DNA of 64,000 nucleotides, from contig NC_041680.1 in assembly GCF_900005765.1 (NCBI RefSeq), positions 558,001 through 622,000 on the forward strand, in the 5' to 3' direction. Position 1 is the stretch's first letter. Each line of letters opens with the position of its first letter. A program made the position numbers and the translations under genes. This stretch comes from Plasmodium relictum. Taxonomy: Eukaryota > Apicomplexa > Aconoidasida > Haemosporida > Plasmodiidae. A model generated the notes under the pieces. It did no database searches. It saw only the letters and a program-made list of their open reading frames with translations, and was not told the origin of the DNA. Below, piece by piece: positions 10,780 through 25,000 of the stretch.

Positions 10780-12006
10780 TTAATCTTCTTCGTCTTCTCC
10801 TTCATCACTTGAATTATCTTCTTCATTACTTGAATTTTCTTCATCTTCATCACTTGAATTATCATCGTCTTCATCACTAGAAAGTTCGTCATGTTTGTCT
10901 AATAATTCTTCTAATCTTTTTTCTTCATCTCCTCCTATGACCAAAATCTCTCCTTGCTGTTTAAAATCACCACCTTTATATTCCTTAATTTTATCACTGA
11001 TGACTTTCATAGCTTCTTGTATTTTTGACATTCCAAGCTCTTTATCATGACATGATGTAACAATAACATACTGTGGAGGTGCTATTAATTTAATATTAAT
11101 AGAAACCTCTTCATTTGAAATTTCTTTTCCTTTTTTTAACGCTTCTTTAACAGCATCGATACCTTCATAGCTGAAACACCAAACATCAATTCTACCCCTT
11201 AATTTTAATGCTTGTGGGGTAAGTCTTAGCTGTATGTCAGCAAGAAGTGATTTTTTTATTTCTTCATCTATATCTAATCCTTTAAAAACAGCTTCTGGAT
11301 TCATTGTTGCTTCTTTTAATGCATCTAATGCATGCCCATATTTTTTATACAAAGGCCAAATAGCTCTTCTATTTAATTCTTCAACGGTTATTCCATGTTT
11401 TTGTGCTACATGTCTAACTGTTTGGTGAACTTTCTTCGATTTGGAAAATTTTTCCTCACATTTTATTATATCCTTTGGGGATACTCTCCTTTTTGATAAG
11501 TCAATGTAACCTTTTTGACTATCTACTCTTAATACTAGAACAACTTCATGTCTTCCAACTCGAATTAATTTATTAACACTTCTAAATCTTCTTTTAGATA
11601 ATTCAGACATTAAAATCATCCCTAAAAAAAAAACAGTCATAGATATAAAATATATATATATATATATATATGTTATATATCGAATATAAAATGTATCTTA
11701 TAAGTATTATTTGCATCTAAGAAATTTTTTTTTTTTTTAATTTATTTAAATCAAAAAAAAACATTTAATTCATTTTTAAAATAATTGCTCAAAATATATA
11801 AATTCATGACAAAAAAGAAAAAAAAAATTTATTTATCTTTTCCTTTTCTTTTCACCTTCCATATCATTATATTCTAATATAGATACATATGCTCCCATAT
11901 CTTCAATTCTGTTAACTTTAACCATAATCAAATCATCAACTTCAGGAAATTTTTTTTCATAAAAGCGACAATCACCCAAATCAACTTTACTCCTAGTTTC
12001 TGCCAT
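10780..12006 (-). CDS. eIF2alpha: Translation initiation factor eIF2 subunit alpha
   Basis: Two exons: 11856-12006 and 10780-11621, splicing in phase 1 and giving 330 residues. The join rebuilds ...[21 protein letters not shown], the S1-domain loop of eIF2-alpha. The regulated serine (Ser51 in animals) falls at residue 59, the numbering known for P. falciparum, where eIF2-alpha kinases (eIK1, eIK2, PK4) phosphorylate it to shut down translation. Downstream are the S1 core (SKRRVSPKD), the helical domain and the alpha/beta C-terminal domain. The last roughly 45 residues are an acidic Asp/Glu/Ser tail built of repeated SSDE/SSNE units. The protein delivers initiator tRNA to the 40S subunit as part of the eIF2 trimer. 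An in-frame methionine at 11640 lies inside the intron and would remove the N-terminal half of the S1 fold, so the upstream exon is needed. Confidence 0.97.
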
Positions 12007-13202
12007 TTTGTTTACTAACGGAATTTATAATTTTTTTATAAATTTAAAATAAAATAAAAAAAAAAAATTACATAATAAATATAAAAATATATTTTTTTAA
12101 TTTACAAATACTTTTTAAAATACTTTACATGATTCTTGAATTTAAAAAAATTTTTATTTTATATTAAAAGAAAAAAGGAAAAAAAATAATAATAAAATAG
12201 AAAAAATATACATATATATGAACTTAAAATTTTTTTTTTTTTAACGTGTTAAATATTATATATAAAAAAAAAATAAATAGCCTTGAACTGCACTATGTGA
12301 ACGTATCTTTTAATTTGTATTATTTTTATACTTTCATTTTTAAATTTTATTAAACATAATTTTTTTGTAATTTAAAATGGAATTTTTATTTAAAATGAAT
12401 GTATTTTCTCTTTTATTAATTGCACTCATTTGTTCCAAGGGGCAAATATTAAAAAATTAATAATGTTATAGAAAGGTATCAATATTATCATAAAAAATAA
12501 AAATAATTACACTATATATAAATTACTTATTGAATGTTTTGCTACAAAAATTAACATATGTGTATATTTCAACTATATTTATATTTTTAATATAAGTAAA
12601 AATATTTGCAAGTCTAGTATTGTGTACAATAAACGAAAAACAATTTTTTTTTTTTTGTAACAATGTTAATAAAATAAATTTTTTTATATTTATGTTATGT
12701 GCATATAAAACAATAATTCTCTTATAAATTAAATATTTTTATTTAAAAATGAGTTAGAACGATTTAAAAGAAAAAAAAATTTATGTATATTTAAATATCA
12801 AATTTATTAAAAAAAAAGAAAAAAAAATGACAAAAAAGTAAAAGTATATAAATATTTATAAAAATACATATTATGCCAAAAAGAAAAAGAAAAAAGAAAG
12901 AAAAAATTTAGCTTTTCTTTGTATTTAAACAAATATATTATGAAAAAACAAAGCTAAAAAAAAATAAAGAAAAAAGTAGTATGCTTTTCAGGAAAAAAAA
13001 ATAAATATATATACAAGTCAAAAAAAGATAAGAATTTTCATAAAAAATAGAATAAATTAAAATTTTTCTTTTTTTTTTTTTGAGTTGTAAAAATGGGTAT
13101 TAATTAAAATGACAAATGTATAGGAATATAAAAAGGGTAATAGTAAATACATCAATATTATAAAAAAAAATAAAAATAGATACATTAAAAATAATTGTAT
13201 TA
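12007..13202. other. Intergenic region upstream of eIF2-alpha and downstream of APC1
   Basis: Both neighbours are on the minus strand, so this holds the eIF2-alpha promoter and 5' leader and the APC1 3' UTR. It is dominated by A and T runs. The only distinctive element is a small G/C-containing inverted repeat at 12428-12447. No gene is recognised. Confidence 0.55.
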
Positions 13203-16200
13203 CTATAAGTTTCCAATAAAAAAACAAAATAAGATATCTGTGAAAAATGAATTAATATATCTTGAATTTAATGAAATATTGTAGGTCTTAATTAATATAT
13301 CTGATACTTTTTCACTTTTCATCTCCCAAAGTTTAAAAATATTGTATATATTAAAAGATGTATCCATAATTAATGATTCTACAAATGACATTCTAAATGG
13401 GCATTGCTTAATTTTTATGTTTCTACGAATAACTTCTGTTATTCTTTCTAAAATTAAAAATAAATGATAATTATCTTTTTTCTTATAAGTAAAATAAAAA
13501 TCATTATGCTTATCAATTAATTTTCTGTTTGTTTTTTTGAATTTTCTACATTGATTATAAGTGAAGTAATTATGGCTATTGCTATTTGTAAATGTATTAT
13601 ATAAATATTTACATTTATTTATTTCCTTTTTCTGAACGTCTTTATTTATTATGAAAAACTTTTTTTGAGTTGTTAATCTATTATGAAGAAACATAAAATT
13701 ATATTTTTTTTTATTATAGTATATACTCCTTTTTTTGATTTTTCTCATTCTTTTTTTATGCTTATTTATATGTTTCTTTCTCTCTTCATCTTCTAAAGAA
13801 TTAAATCCACATAAAGCTTTGTTTGCCTTTAAAACAATAGAACGTATATACTTATTGTACCTATAATCATAAAAATGTCTAAACTGAGGTACAAAAAGAA
13901 AATTTTCTTCATCATTTACAACTGTGTTCCAAAAATAATAATAGTTTGGAAAATTACAATATTCCGTAAATAAATATATTAAATTATTACAATTGTGAAC
14001 ATTAATTTTTTGTTTATTAAAAATGATGCATTTATCAATATATCCTTTATGATAATACTGTAAAAATATAGTTTTTATTAATTTAATGTTATTTTCAAAA
14101 AAATATATAAAATACTCATCATTTTTAAAAAATGTTAAATATTTCATCAAACTATCATCTTTTGAATTTTTATATATTCTTTCTATTATTTTAAGATATT
14201 CAAAATTGCAGCTGAACAGGTCAGGTAACTTATGAAAAATAGTATTTTCTTTATTTTTCTTCTTTTGTAATAAAATTTTAAAATAATTTATCAATTCATT
14301 CTGATTACATTGTGGATTATTAATATCATCATTTTCTTTATTTTTTAATACTTTTCTCTCACTTAAATTTTTATTAATATGGCCTAGGTCAAAAAAATAA
14401 CTTTTCGAATTTTCAGAAGAGGTGTATTTGCATAAGGAAAATTCTTCTATATCTATATAAATAATTTTTTTTTTATTTTTGTAATTTATAAAATAATCAA
14501 AAAATTCCAAGTCATAAATAGTACCTTTTTTTCTTATTTTATTTTTATTTCTTGTCGAAGAATTTAAATAATTGTTTTGCCAATACTTATAAAAAAAATC
14601 ATAAAAAAAATAAAAAGAATAATAAACATCCGATAAATGACATAAATAATTTACACTTTTATTGATATGCAAATTTTGTATCAACTGAAAAAAATAATAA
14701 TTATTATAAACTTCATTGATCAGTTGAATATTCGTAAATGCTTTTATATTATTTATGGAATATTCTACTAACAATTTATTAATGTCATTTAAAAAACTTG
14801 TTTCATTCTTTTCACCATTTTTATAGTAATGTGGATATGTGTTATTTTTAAAATATTTATAGTTATAAAGATTATTAAATGTTATAATAGGTGAAAATAT
14901 ATTGCTATTGCAATTTATGTCATTTGTATTATTATCGTTTTTTATAATATACTCTTCTTTATTCAAAAAAGAATCCACATCATTAGCAATTTTCTTGTGT
15001 TTTGTTATTATATCATGCAAAGAATGTTCTACAATACAGTTTTTCTTAAAATAATTTACGATCAAATGATAAATATATTGCATAAAATATTTCTTTTCTT
15101 CTTTATTTTTTTCACTAAACTTTTCAATTATTCTAAAGGTTTTATTAAATTCCTCATTGAAATAATAAAACAATTTGGAAAATTTTTGATTTAATAATTC
15201 TTCATTATCATTTACGGGTTTATCTGTTTCTATTTTAATATAATATTTTAGCATTAAAATTTCATTTATGTTTTTATTTATATAACTATTTTTAATTTGA
15301 AATAATAGGAGAGCATTCTCTGAATAGAAAATAGGAATTTTTTCATAGTATTTCAATATTTCTAATAAATATTTTGATATATTACTTGGATTTTTGTCAT
15401 TCTTAATCAATTTACTATTTAAAACATTTCTTTCATTAACTTCAAATGTATTAATATAAAATAATTTCCTATTATTATTTAACAAATAATCATATGGATT
15501 GTTACCTTCATTTAATAAGTAATTATGTATTTCTGTATCCGTTGTTGTTACTGGTGAATTGCTATATTTTTTATTTAAAAATGTGTCTTGGTATTGATTA
15601 CTTTTAAAAATTCCATCTTTTCTATTAGAATGATTCTTGTTAAGTAAGAAATAATCATAACTAAAAAAATCAGTGAATAACAAATTTTTATAACTTAATG
15701 ATACATTATATTCTTTTTTTTTAACAAATAAGATACCTCTTTTTATTATTTTTTTTATTATATTATTATTATCACTAGTATTATTTTTATCAAAATTAGA
15801 AATACTTAAATTATAATAATCATTGTTGATAATGGAAAGATTTACTATATTTAAAAGTGGAACAGAGCATGGAGACACTATAACTTTTTTATTATAATGT
15901 AAATAGTTACTTTTAACTAAACATATATTGTAATTGTTTACATTATTTACTGTCATCGTATTTTTACCTTTTATAATATTTCTTTTTAATATATAATTGC
16001 TCTTTTTTTCTTTATAAATTATTTGAATAGGCAAATTGACAAATTTATTAGTAGATACATCATAAATTTGTAAATATCGTTTATCAATTAATAAAACATA
16101 TAAATATTCTATCAAATGAATAATAAAATGAGATGATAAATCATATATATGAAAAAAACTAAAGATAATTAACGTTAGTGTACATATTGATAAGTCAGTT

Positions 16201-19200
16201 TGCTTTTTTAAAACATACTTACCACATCCTAAATTAATGTAACCTAAGTAATAATAATATAAATTATTCATGTTTTTATCTCTAATATTGATTATATTAT
16301 TTATTTTACTTTTTATTTTTTTATTAAGAATTTTATCACAACTCCCAACAAACACTAAAGATAAACATTGATAAATTAAGTTAATTATATAGTTCATATC
16401 TTCTTCTTTAACTTTATACAAGAAATCATTATAGTGTTCTGATTTTTTCACTAATAAACTTCTTGCATAATTTTCATTTTCAGTAGTATATTCATTATCT
16501 AGATATTTTTTAATTTTTTTAATTTTTTTAACATATCTTAAGATCAATTTATATATATGCAAATATTTCTTGTTATTACAATTTCTTTCATCTTTTTCTA
16601 TTATATCTTTATCAATTTTTGTATTTCCATTCTCTGTACTTTTGTTTTTGCTTATGCTTGAATTACTTGAATCATTATAGTCTACTCCAGTAATAAAACT
16701 ATAAAAATTATTATTAATTTCATCATTCAAGTCATCACTTAATTGGTATGTTTTTTCGTTTTTCATTTTCTTTTTTTTATCATTAATCGTGTTACTCAAA
16801 CTACTCATTTCATTGTTCATTGTATTAAAATATATTTTGTCAATCATTCCACTATTGTATTTATAAGATGAATTTTCACTTAATTGGGAGCAAAAATTAT
16901 TTACCTCAGATGGAATTTTACTAACTAGTTTTTCTTCATTAACATTATTCTTAATTTTTTGAACTAAATAATTTATTTTTGTATATAGTTTTTCCAGTTT
17001 CTGTTTTGCATAAATATTTTTATTTAAATTTTCAAAATAAGAGATATAATCAAAACATAATTTTTTAAATTGATCGTGATGTGTTGATAGAAATTTTAGG
17101 CTCAAAACTTGTAATACTCCAATAATAATATAATAACGTAATAATTCACAGTTATAAACAAAAGTATAATCTTTTGATAATTTCTTAACATTATTTCTAT
17201 TATTATTATTATTATTATAAGAACTACTATTAGACCCATGAAATAAATAACTTAAATGTGTTTCTTGTTTCATTTTATTATTATAACAATTAAAATAATT
17301 TTTTTCTGTTAAAACAAAATAATAATCGTCTTCATAAATTTTCTTTATTTCACTACAAATAAAATCATTATCTAAATTTATATGACCATTTTTTAAAATA
17401 AATTTTTTTTCAATGTTTTTATTTTTGAACATTCCATTTTCATCAATCAAATACATATAAGGTAATTTATTGCTATTTTTTACTAAATCATTAGGCAATA
17501 TTCTTAAGAAAACAGGAATGTTGGATAAAATATATTCATGAGATAATTCAATGAAATCAAAAATAATCATATTTCTTGCAAAAGACTTAACCATTATATC
17601 ATAATTATTAAAATAATATATGTGATCTATTTCCATAGGCATAAAAATCATATTAAAAGCATGAATATTATTAGTTTTAAAAAAACATAAAGAAATTGAT
17701 ATAGCAGATGATATCATTATGTGCATTAGGTCATAGGGCACTTCATTGTTCATATGTTTTAAGGAAAAACTTTTTATAAAATTATTCTTATGAATTTTAA
17801 ATGGTATATTAGCATTTATGAAATAAAACAAAGAACTAATTATATTATTAAATAAGATACCCTTTTTAAAATTAATACAACCAATAGTCCAAAATATACA
17901 TAACATATTTAATTTGCTTAAATCATTCTTTTGCAATAACTTAAAAATATATTTAGTTAAACATCTATTATTACTATTCAAATGTAAATATCCTAAGCAT
18001 AAAATATTGCTACTCAAAACCAAATTATCAAGATATTTTTTTCTTTTTTTGAATTTTTTCTTCATTTTCTTTTCTTTTCTGTTTCTTTTTTTCTCTTTTT
18101 TTTCTATATTGTCAGAGGAAAAGGAATTATTTATTGAAATATTTAAAAGAGAACTTATCTCATCTATATCATCAAAATTATTCATCTTGCTAATGTCATT
18201 ATTTCCCTTTGAAGTATACACACATTGAGAAGTATTTGATTCATTTTTATATTTTACATAACTATTTTTATTCAAATTATTCACATGATCATCATTAATA
18301 TTTATATTATTATCATTTTCTTCAAAGTTATTTGATGAAATTATTATTCTATTATTGTTACAAAAATTATTATTACTATTGTTATTTTCTTCTACTACGC
18401 TATTATTTCCATTAGTAACGTTTCTTTCATTATTTCCATATATATTCGATTCACTAAAATGGTTTATTTCATTATCTATATTCCTATCTAATGTATTATT
18501 TGAAATAGATGTATCACTAGATATAAGTAAGGTAGAACTAGTTTGATCAGAAAATTCATCATCTTGTGCATATAACATATTAAAGCAATCTGAATTATTA
18601 GTATTGTGTATAATACTCTCATAATTTCTATTTTTAAAATCATGAATATTTGAAATATCTTCCCCTTTATTTATTTTTTTTTTTTTATAGAATGCAAATT
18701 TATAATTATCTTCATTATGATGATTTTCATTTAAGCAATGAAATAAAAAATTCTCGTAATTTAATTTTTTGTCATCGTATAACTCTTTAAATAATGCATT
18801 TATGCAAAGGGTCGTTAATTCCGAATTTTTAGATGATATTAAAGATAAAGAAACGCCTAATATACAGCAAATATATAAGCATCTGTTTTTAAATTTTAAA
18901 ATATATTGTAAAAATAAAGAAATTTTAACATTTTTGTAAAATTGTAATAGACCTAAACCAAATATTAAACCGGCTAAAAAGTAGGTACCACAATATTTAT
19001 AATTTCTATTTAAAAACTTATATAAATAATTTTCATTGTTTACTATATTTAATATGATGGTATTTTTTTTCTTGTCCATATCATCATATTTTTTGTATAA
19101 AATAGTTTGGCATAATGAACATTGTAATTTGAACGCATTTCTTATTTTAGAATTTACAAAATTATTGTATTTAATAGATTTTGTTTTAAGAAATGTAAAA

Positions 19201-19731
19201 TCAAAAAAATCTAATTTTTTTTTTATCTTTAGAGTATTCTTAAAATCATTCAATTCATATATATTATATTCCTCTATAGGTGTATTATTACTAGATATAA
19301 AATCATTAGAATGATTAATTGATTCCCCATTATTTCTTATACTTCTAATAGAATGTATTGATAAACGATTTTGTATTATATTATGAGAAACAGGATTTCC
19401 ATTTTCTATATTATATCTTCTGTCTCCATGAATACTGGAATTCATTATATTGTTAGGGTAAAATAATACATTACTATCCCTTCTTTCACTATTCAACATA
19501 TTGCTATTTCTTCTTTCGTTACTTAATACATAACTATTTCTTCTATCATAATAAAGAAGTGATATTTGACTGTATCTTCTTTCATTGTTATTAAAGGATA
19601 TATTACTACTATATGCTCTATTTATATTATCAAAAGATATATCATTAATTTTTTCATTATTCGTGGAATCATTTAATGCCTTATTAGGAGTGTATAAAAA
19701 ATTACTTGAATAAAATTCATCATTAGAAGAA

Positions 19732-19808
<77 letters not shown>

Positions 19809-22036
19809 GTTATTATTATTATTACTTATACTATATGAACTGAAATAATTAGTTAAATTGCAAGTTTTATCATATTCATGATTATATTCACTTTCTTGAT
19901 GAGAACTGTATGAATCAAAACTTTCATTTCTATCATTTTCATTATTATATATTTCATTATTTCTATTAGACTCTCTAGATAATATATTATTATTAGAAAT
20001 ACTATTATTTAAATAAAAATTATCAAAGTAATCACTAGTTTGAGTAGTTAAACGAGCACCTATTTTATTTGCTATTTCTTTCATTGTCATTGTGTTAAAC
20101 GTTTTTAATGTATTTTTACATTTTTGCAATTTTTTAAAATATTTATTTAAGACGAATATTTTTTCAATTTTATCTTCTTTTATATTAACATATAAGGAAT
20201 TCAATAATCTATTTAATTTTAATTTTATTTTTTTTATATTTCTTTTATTTTTTTTTTTTAAATTATATTTTATTTTACTTAACCCATGATAAAGTGTATG
20301 ATGATTCCTATTAAAATTATATGATGAACGTTCCCTAAAAATATTAATAGAATTACTGTTATTATTTGGATAACTGTAAATAGAACTATTTTCAAAATTA
20401 TTATTATTTGGACTATATTCAAAGTTACTATGATTGTTTCTTAAATTATTAGAAGAATTTATTCTCAGATTATTACCATTACTAATTCTTCTATTTAAAG
20501 TTAAAATATTAGAATCATGTGGATTATTATTAGATGAAATATTTCCTGAATATCTATTAGGAGTTCCATTTTGATAATTTATCCTATTTCTTGAGTTATT
20601 ATTATGTATATTTCTTGAATTTATATTATTATTACTTGGTTCACTTATACGACTATGCCAATAGTTGTTGAATTCTCTTATTCTCCTGTTAAGCATAGTA
20701 ACTTCAGATGGTTCACCAAATGGATCGTTATTCAAATTTCTATTTAGATTATATATTTCATAATTAGGAACTTCATTATTTAATAAAGAATTATTATTAT
20801 TATTATTGCCATTACTATTAGTCGGGTAATTATGTCTATTAAAATCATTAAAATGTATACTTGGATTATTATTTGAATCATCCATTACTTCTCTATTATG
20901 TGTACGTGATAATATATTAAGTGATAAGCTATCATTAGGAGGAAGTGAAACATTACTTAAATGATTTTGATTATTTTTTATTTCAAATAAATAAACATAT
21001 ATATCATATTTTATATTAAAATTAATATTTGGTTTATAATGAATTGAATTTAATATATTAAAAAAATTAATTTCATTTATACTGAACATACAAGTGTATT
21101 TCATTTTATAAAACTTTTCTAAGGTATAATATAAATGCATTAAATCTAATACTTTATCAATATTTTCATTTACTTTAGTATCAATTAATATTTTTTTTTC
21201 TTCTAACTTATCTAAATTCATAAATTTAATTATTTTTTTTAAATATTTATTTACATTTTTTTTATTATACTTATGCTTATGTATATATGCGCTTTCTAAA
21301 CTATCAGAGGTATTATCCATATCTATTAAATCAATTAAATCTTTATTTTTTGAGTTATTTTCTTCTTTATCTTTTAATAAATATATTTTTCTCTTCTTAT
21401 AATACTTTGAAAAATAATAATTATGAAAGTTATTTAAATAAACAACAACAGGATCTTTATTATATGGAAAGTAACACGAGGAAATATTCCTATCCATTTT
21501 AAAAGTATCAAAAAAAAAACAGCAATCTTTCAATATTTTATAATCACTTAAGTAACTTTTTTGCACTATTTCTTTTTTGTTCTTATAGATATCATCAATG
21601 TCACTTCCTATTTCCTTTTTTTTTTTTCTATTCTTTTTACTATTACTAAAAATAATATTATAATTATTTTTCTTCAGTATTTCTACAACATTATTAAAAT
21701 TTCTTTTCAATTTTACATCAGATGACTCAATGAATTTGTTAAAATACAAATCCTCTCTATCTATATTTATATAAAAATCTATATTATCAAAATTGTATAT
21801 TTTATAACAATCCAAAATTTTAATCATTTCTATGCTAATTTGATCTTTATTAACTATTATTTCATTGTTCTCATTAAAACATTTATTTACTTTATCGTTC
21901 TTACAATTATCTTCAATTTTCATTTTTTGCGTATAATTATTTATACTATTGTGCATATTTTTCTCATCTATCTTATTTGCTTCTTGTATAACGCTTTTTT
22001 CTTTTTCTTTTTTATTATCATAATAATAATTATTAC

Positions 22037-22082
<46 letters not shown>

Positions 22083-25000
22083 ACTCATATAATCTTCAGA
22101 ATGGCTTTTATTTAATAAAATATTACTACTACATTTGCTTTCAAATAATTGATACGCATTAAAAAATTTTAAATATAAAATATATAAATTTTTGTTAAGC
22201 AAAAATATATTCTCATAAAATATATTTCTTAGTAAAATATTAACAATATTTATATCAACTACATTTAAATAATCGAAATATTTTATATTGGATACGAACA
22301 AATATATTAGTTTTTTGTATAAAATTGTATCTTCATTTTCTTTTTTATTATTTTCATTATTCACTATATGTTCATCACTACTTTCTTGATTGTCATAACT
22401 TTTCAAAATATTTTTACTTACAACACTTTTACTTTTGCATCTGATAGAATATTCATCATATTCAATATATTTATTATCTCTTAAATTTTTATTATAATTT
22501 AAAATTTTAGCATTATTAATAATATTATAATTATTGGATTTATTATTTTTATTTTTGCTTTTTGTGAGTACCATACCTATTTCTTCATCATTGTTCATAA
22601 AATCTAAGTTAAAAGGAGATGAATAAATTACATCTAATTCACTTTTAATTATATTCCTATAAAAATTTTTATATAATACCTTTTTTTTAACTTTTGATTT
22701 ATAAAATAGACTTAAATACGAAGTAATTAAAAAAATCTTTAAAGGAAAAAATAACGAAGAAAAATAATATAAATATTTCATTTGATCATTAGATAAAATT
22801 GAAGATTTAAATAACTCAAAATTATTATAACAATCATTAATATTATTTATATTTTTACTATTTTTAATTTCTTTTTCTTTTTTTATAATATTAAAAATTT
22901 TTTCTACTTCCTTTAAATAGTATTCATATTTTAATTTTAGTTTATTTGAAAAATACTCCATATGTTGTAAGAAAAAGGTCGTATTAATATAGTGATTAAG
23001 ACTATTTTCATAATTTTCGTTTTTATTCATGTTCACAATTTTATGTAAAATCTCTAAAATGTTAGGTATTTTTTTTAATTTTATAAATTTTTCCCTCAAG
23101 TAATTATTTATAAATGTATACTTTGTAAAATTGTAATTTGATGCAACTTTATTTGATTTATTATAGCTTATCACATTATCATTTAATGTTTTAATATATG
23201 ATTTTTTATTACATTGTATAGTACCATTTGATTTATCATCATCAAATTTATTGTAATTTCTTTTTTTTACATATTTATTATTTGCTTTTAGTGAATAATC
23301 TTCATTTAAACTTTTAATTTCATTGCTAAAAATGTAATTATATTTGGAAATATATCTGCCTTTTTTGATGAGTTCATTTCTATAGTATTTTTTACACACA
23401 TGGAAATAAAAATGTTCTAGTTTGTTTTTTTCAAATATACTTAACTTATTTATATAGTAGAATATAAAATTATACAAATCTAGAGTATAAGATAATATAA
23501 TAATAGTTAGTATTAAATTATTTTTTGCTTTTTGATCAATATATACACATATGTTAATTTCATCAAAATATAAATGTAGATAAGCTAGTATTAAGTATCT
23601 ATTATTGTATATATGTTTATATTTATTGTGTAAATATCTTATAAAATTATTAATTACGTTATAATAATTATCACTAACATATGAAAAACTGTTTTCTTTC
23701 GAATTTTTCTTTGTTTTACTACAATGCATATTTGTATTATTATTAATATGTTTAGAATAATTTATATGATTATTTTTCCTATCACTAGAAATATCATTAT
23801 TTTCTTGAGTATACACTATTTTATTTATTTGTCTTTTATTTTGACAAGAACTTGATGAAGATAGTGAAGAAAAAGATAATTCTTCGCTATCCGTATTTAT
23901 TTCACTGTCGTAGTTGAACAAAAAGCAATTAAATTTTGATTCATTATATTCATCTGTCTCATTATAGTAATTTTTTTTTTTTTTAATATACAAATATTTC
24001 TCTAATTTTTTATATGTTTTTAAATCTTTTACACATAATAACAAAAATAAGAATATAAAACGACTAAATTCTATATGCTGTAAATTTTCTAGCTGAAAAA
24101 AATTTAAATTAAGCATTTTATATTTTTCTGTATCATTAATATATTCTTTATTTGAATTTATATAAGAATAATTAGAAGCATTACATTGACTATATTGGTA
24201 TTTCATTTTTTTATTCATTTCTATATTTTCATTTTTATTGCTATCATTATTATTACATCTTAAATTATACATATTATCATTTATTGAAACATTTTTCTCT
24301 TCCTTGCTATTCTTATAATTTGAAATGTTTGTGTACGTAGTATACTTCTTAATAGAACTGTCTTTTGTATTTATGTTCTCATTTGGATAAATATTCTCAT
24401 AATCAAAGAAATATATATCTATGTTTAAAAAATTAAATATGTTTTTATTCTCTTCTCTTTTTTTACATTCATAGAGACATAATGTAAAAAATTCTAATGC
24501 AATTTTCTTACATATGTAATAATAAAAAAAAATTAAAAGAATTTTTAAAGTTTGATTTTTTGGTAATATATCAATATGAACTCTAAAAGATTTCAAAGAA
24601 ATTTTATTTTTGTCATAATCAATTGTGTCTACTGTTAGGTTACATAAATTTGAATTGTGTATGTTATATATTTGTGATTTATTATTAAGTAAATATATGC
24701 TAGTTACATAAACATCGTCTGATAATAAATATAAAAATCCATTTGTATTTAAAATAATAATAAAATGATTTACTTTATTAATATCAAGAATAGTATAATT
24801 TTGTTTTTTGATATTTTTTTCTGATTCTTTTATGTTGCTTTTTGATTTGAGTATGTCAATTTTGTTTTTTAACAAATTATTAAAATAATATTTTCTTTTA
24901 TTTCCAGTAGAAACATTAATAATACTTTCCTCTAAATCTAAAAACTTATTTTTTAGTTTTAGATTAGTGCTATTAATTTGATTATTTAAAAATGCACATA

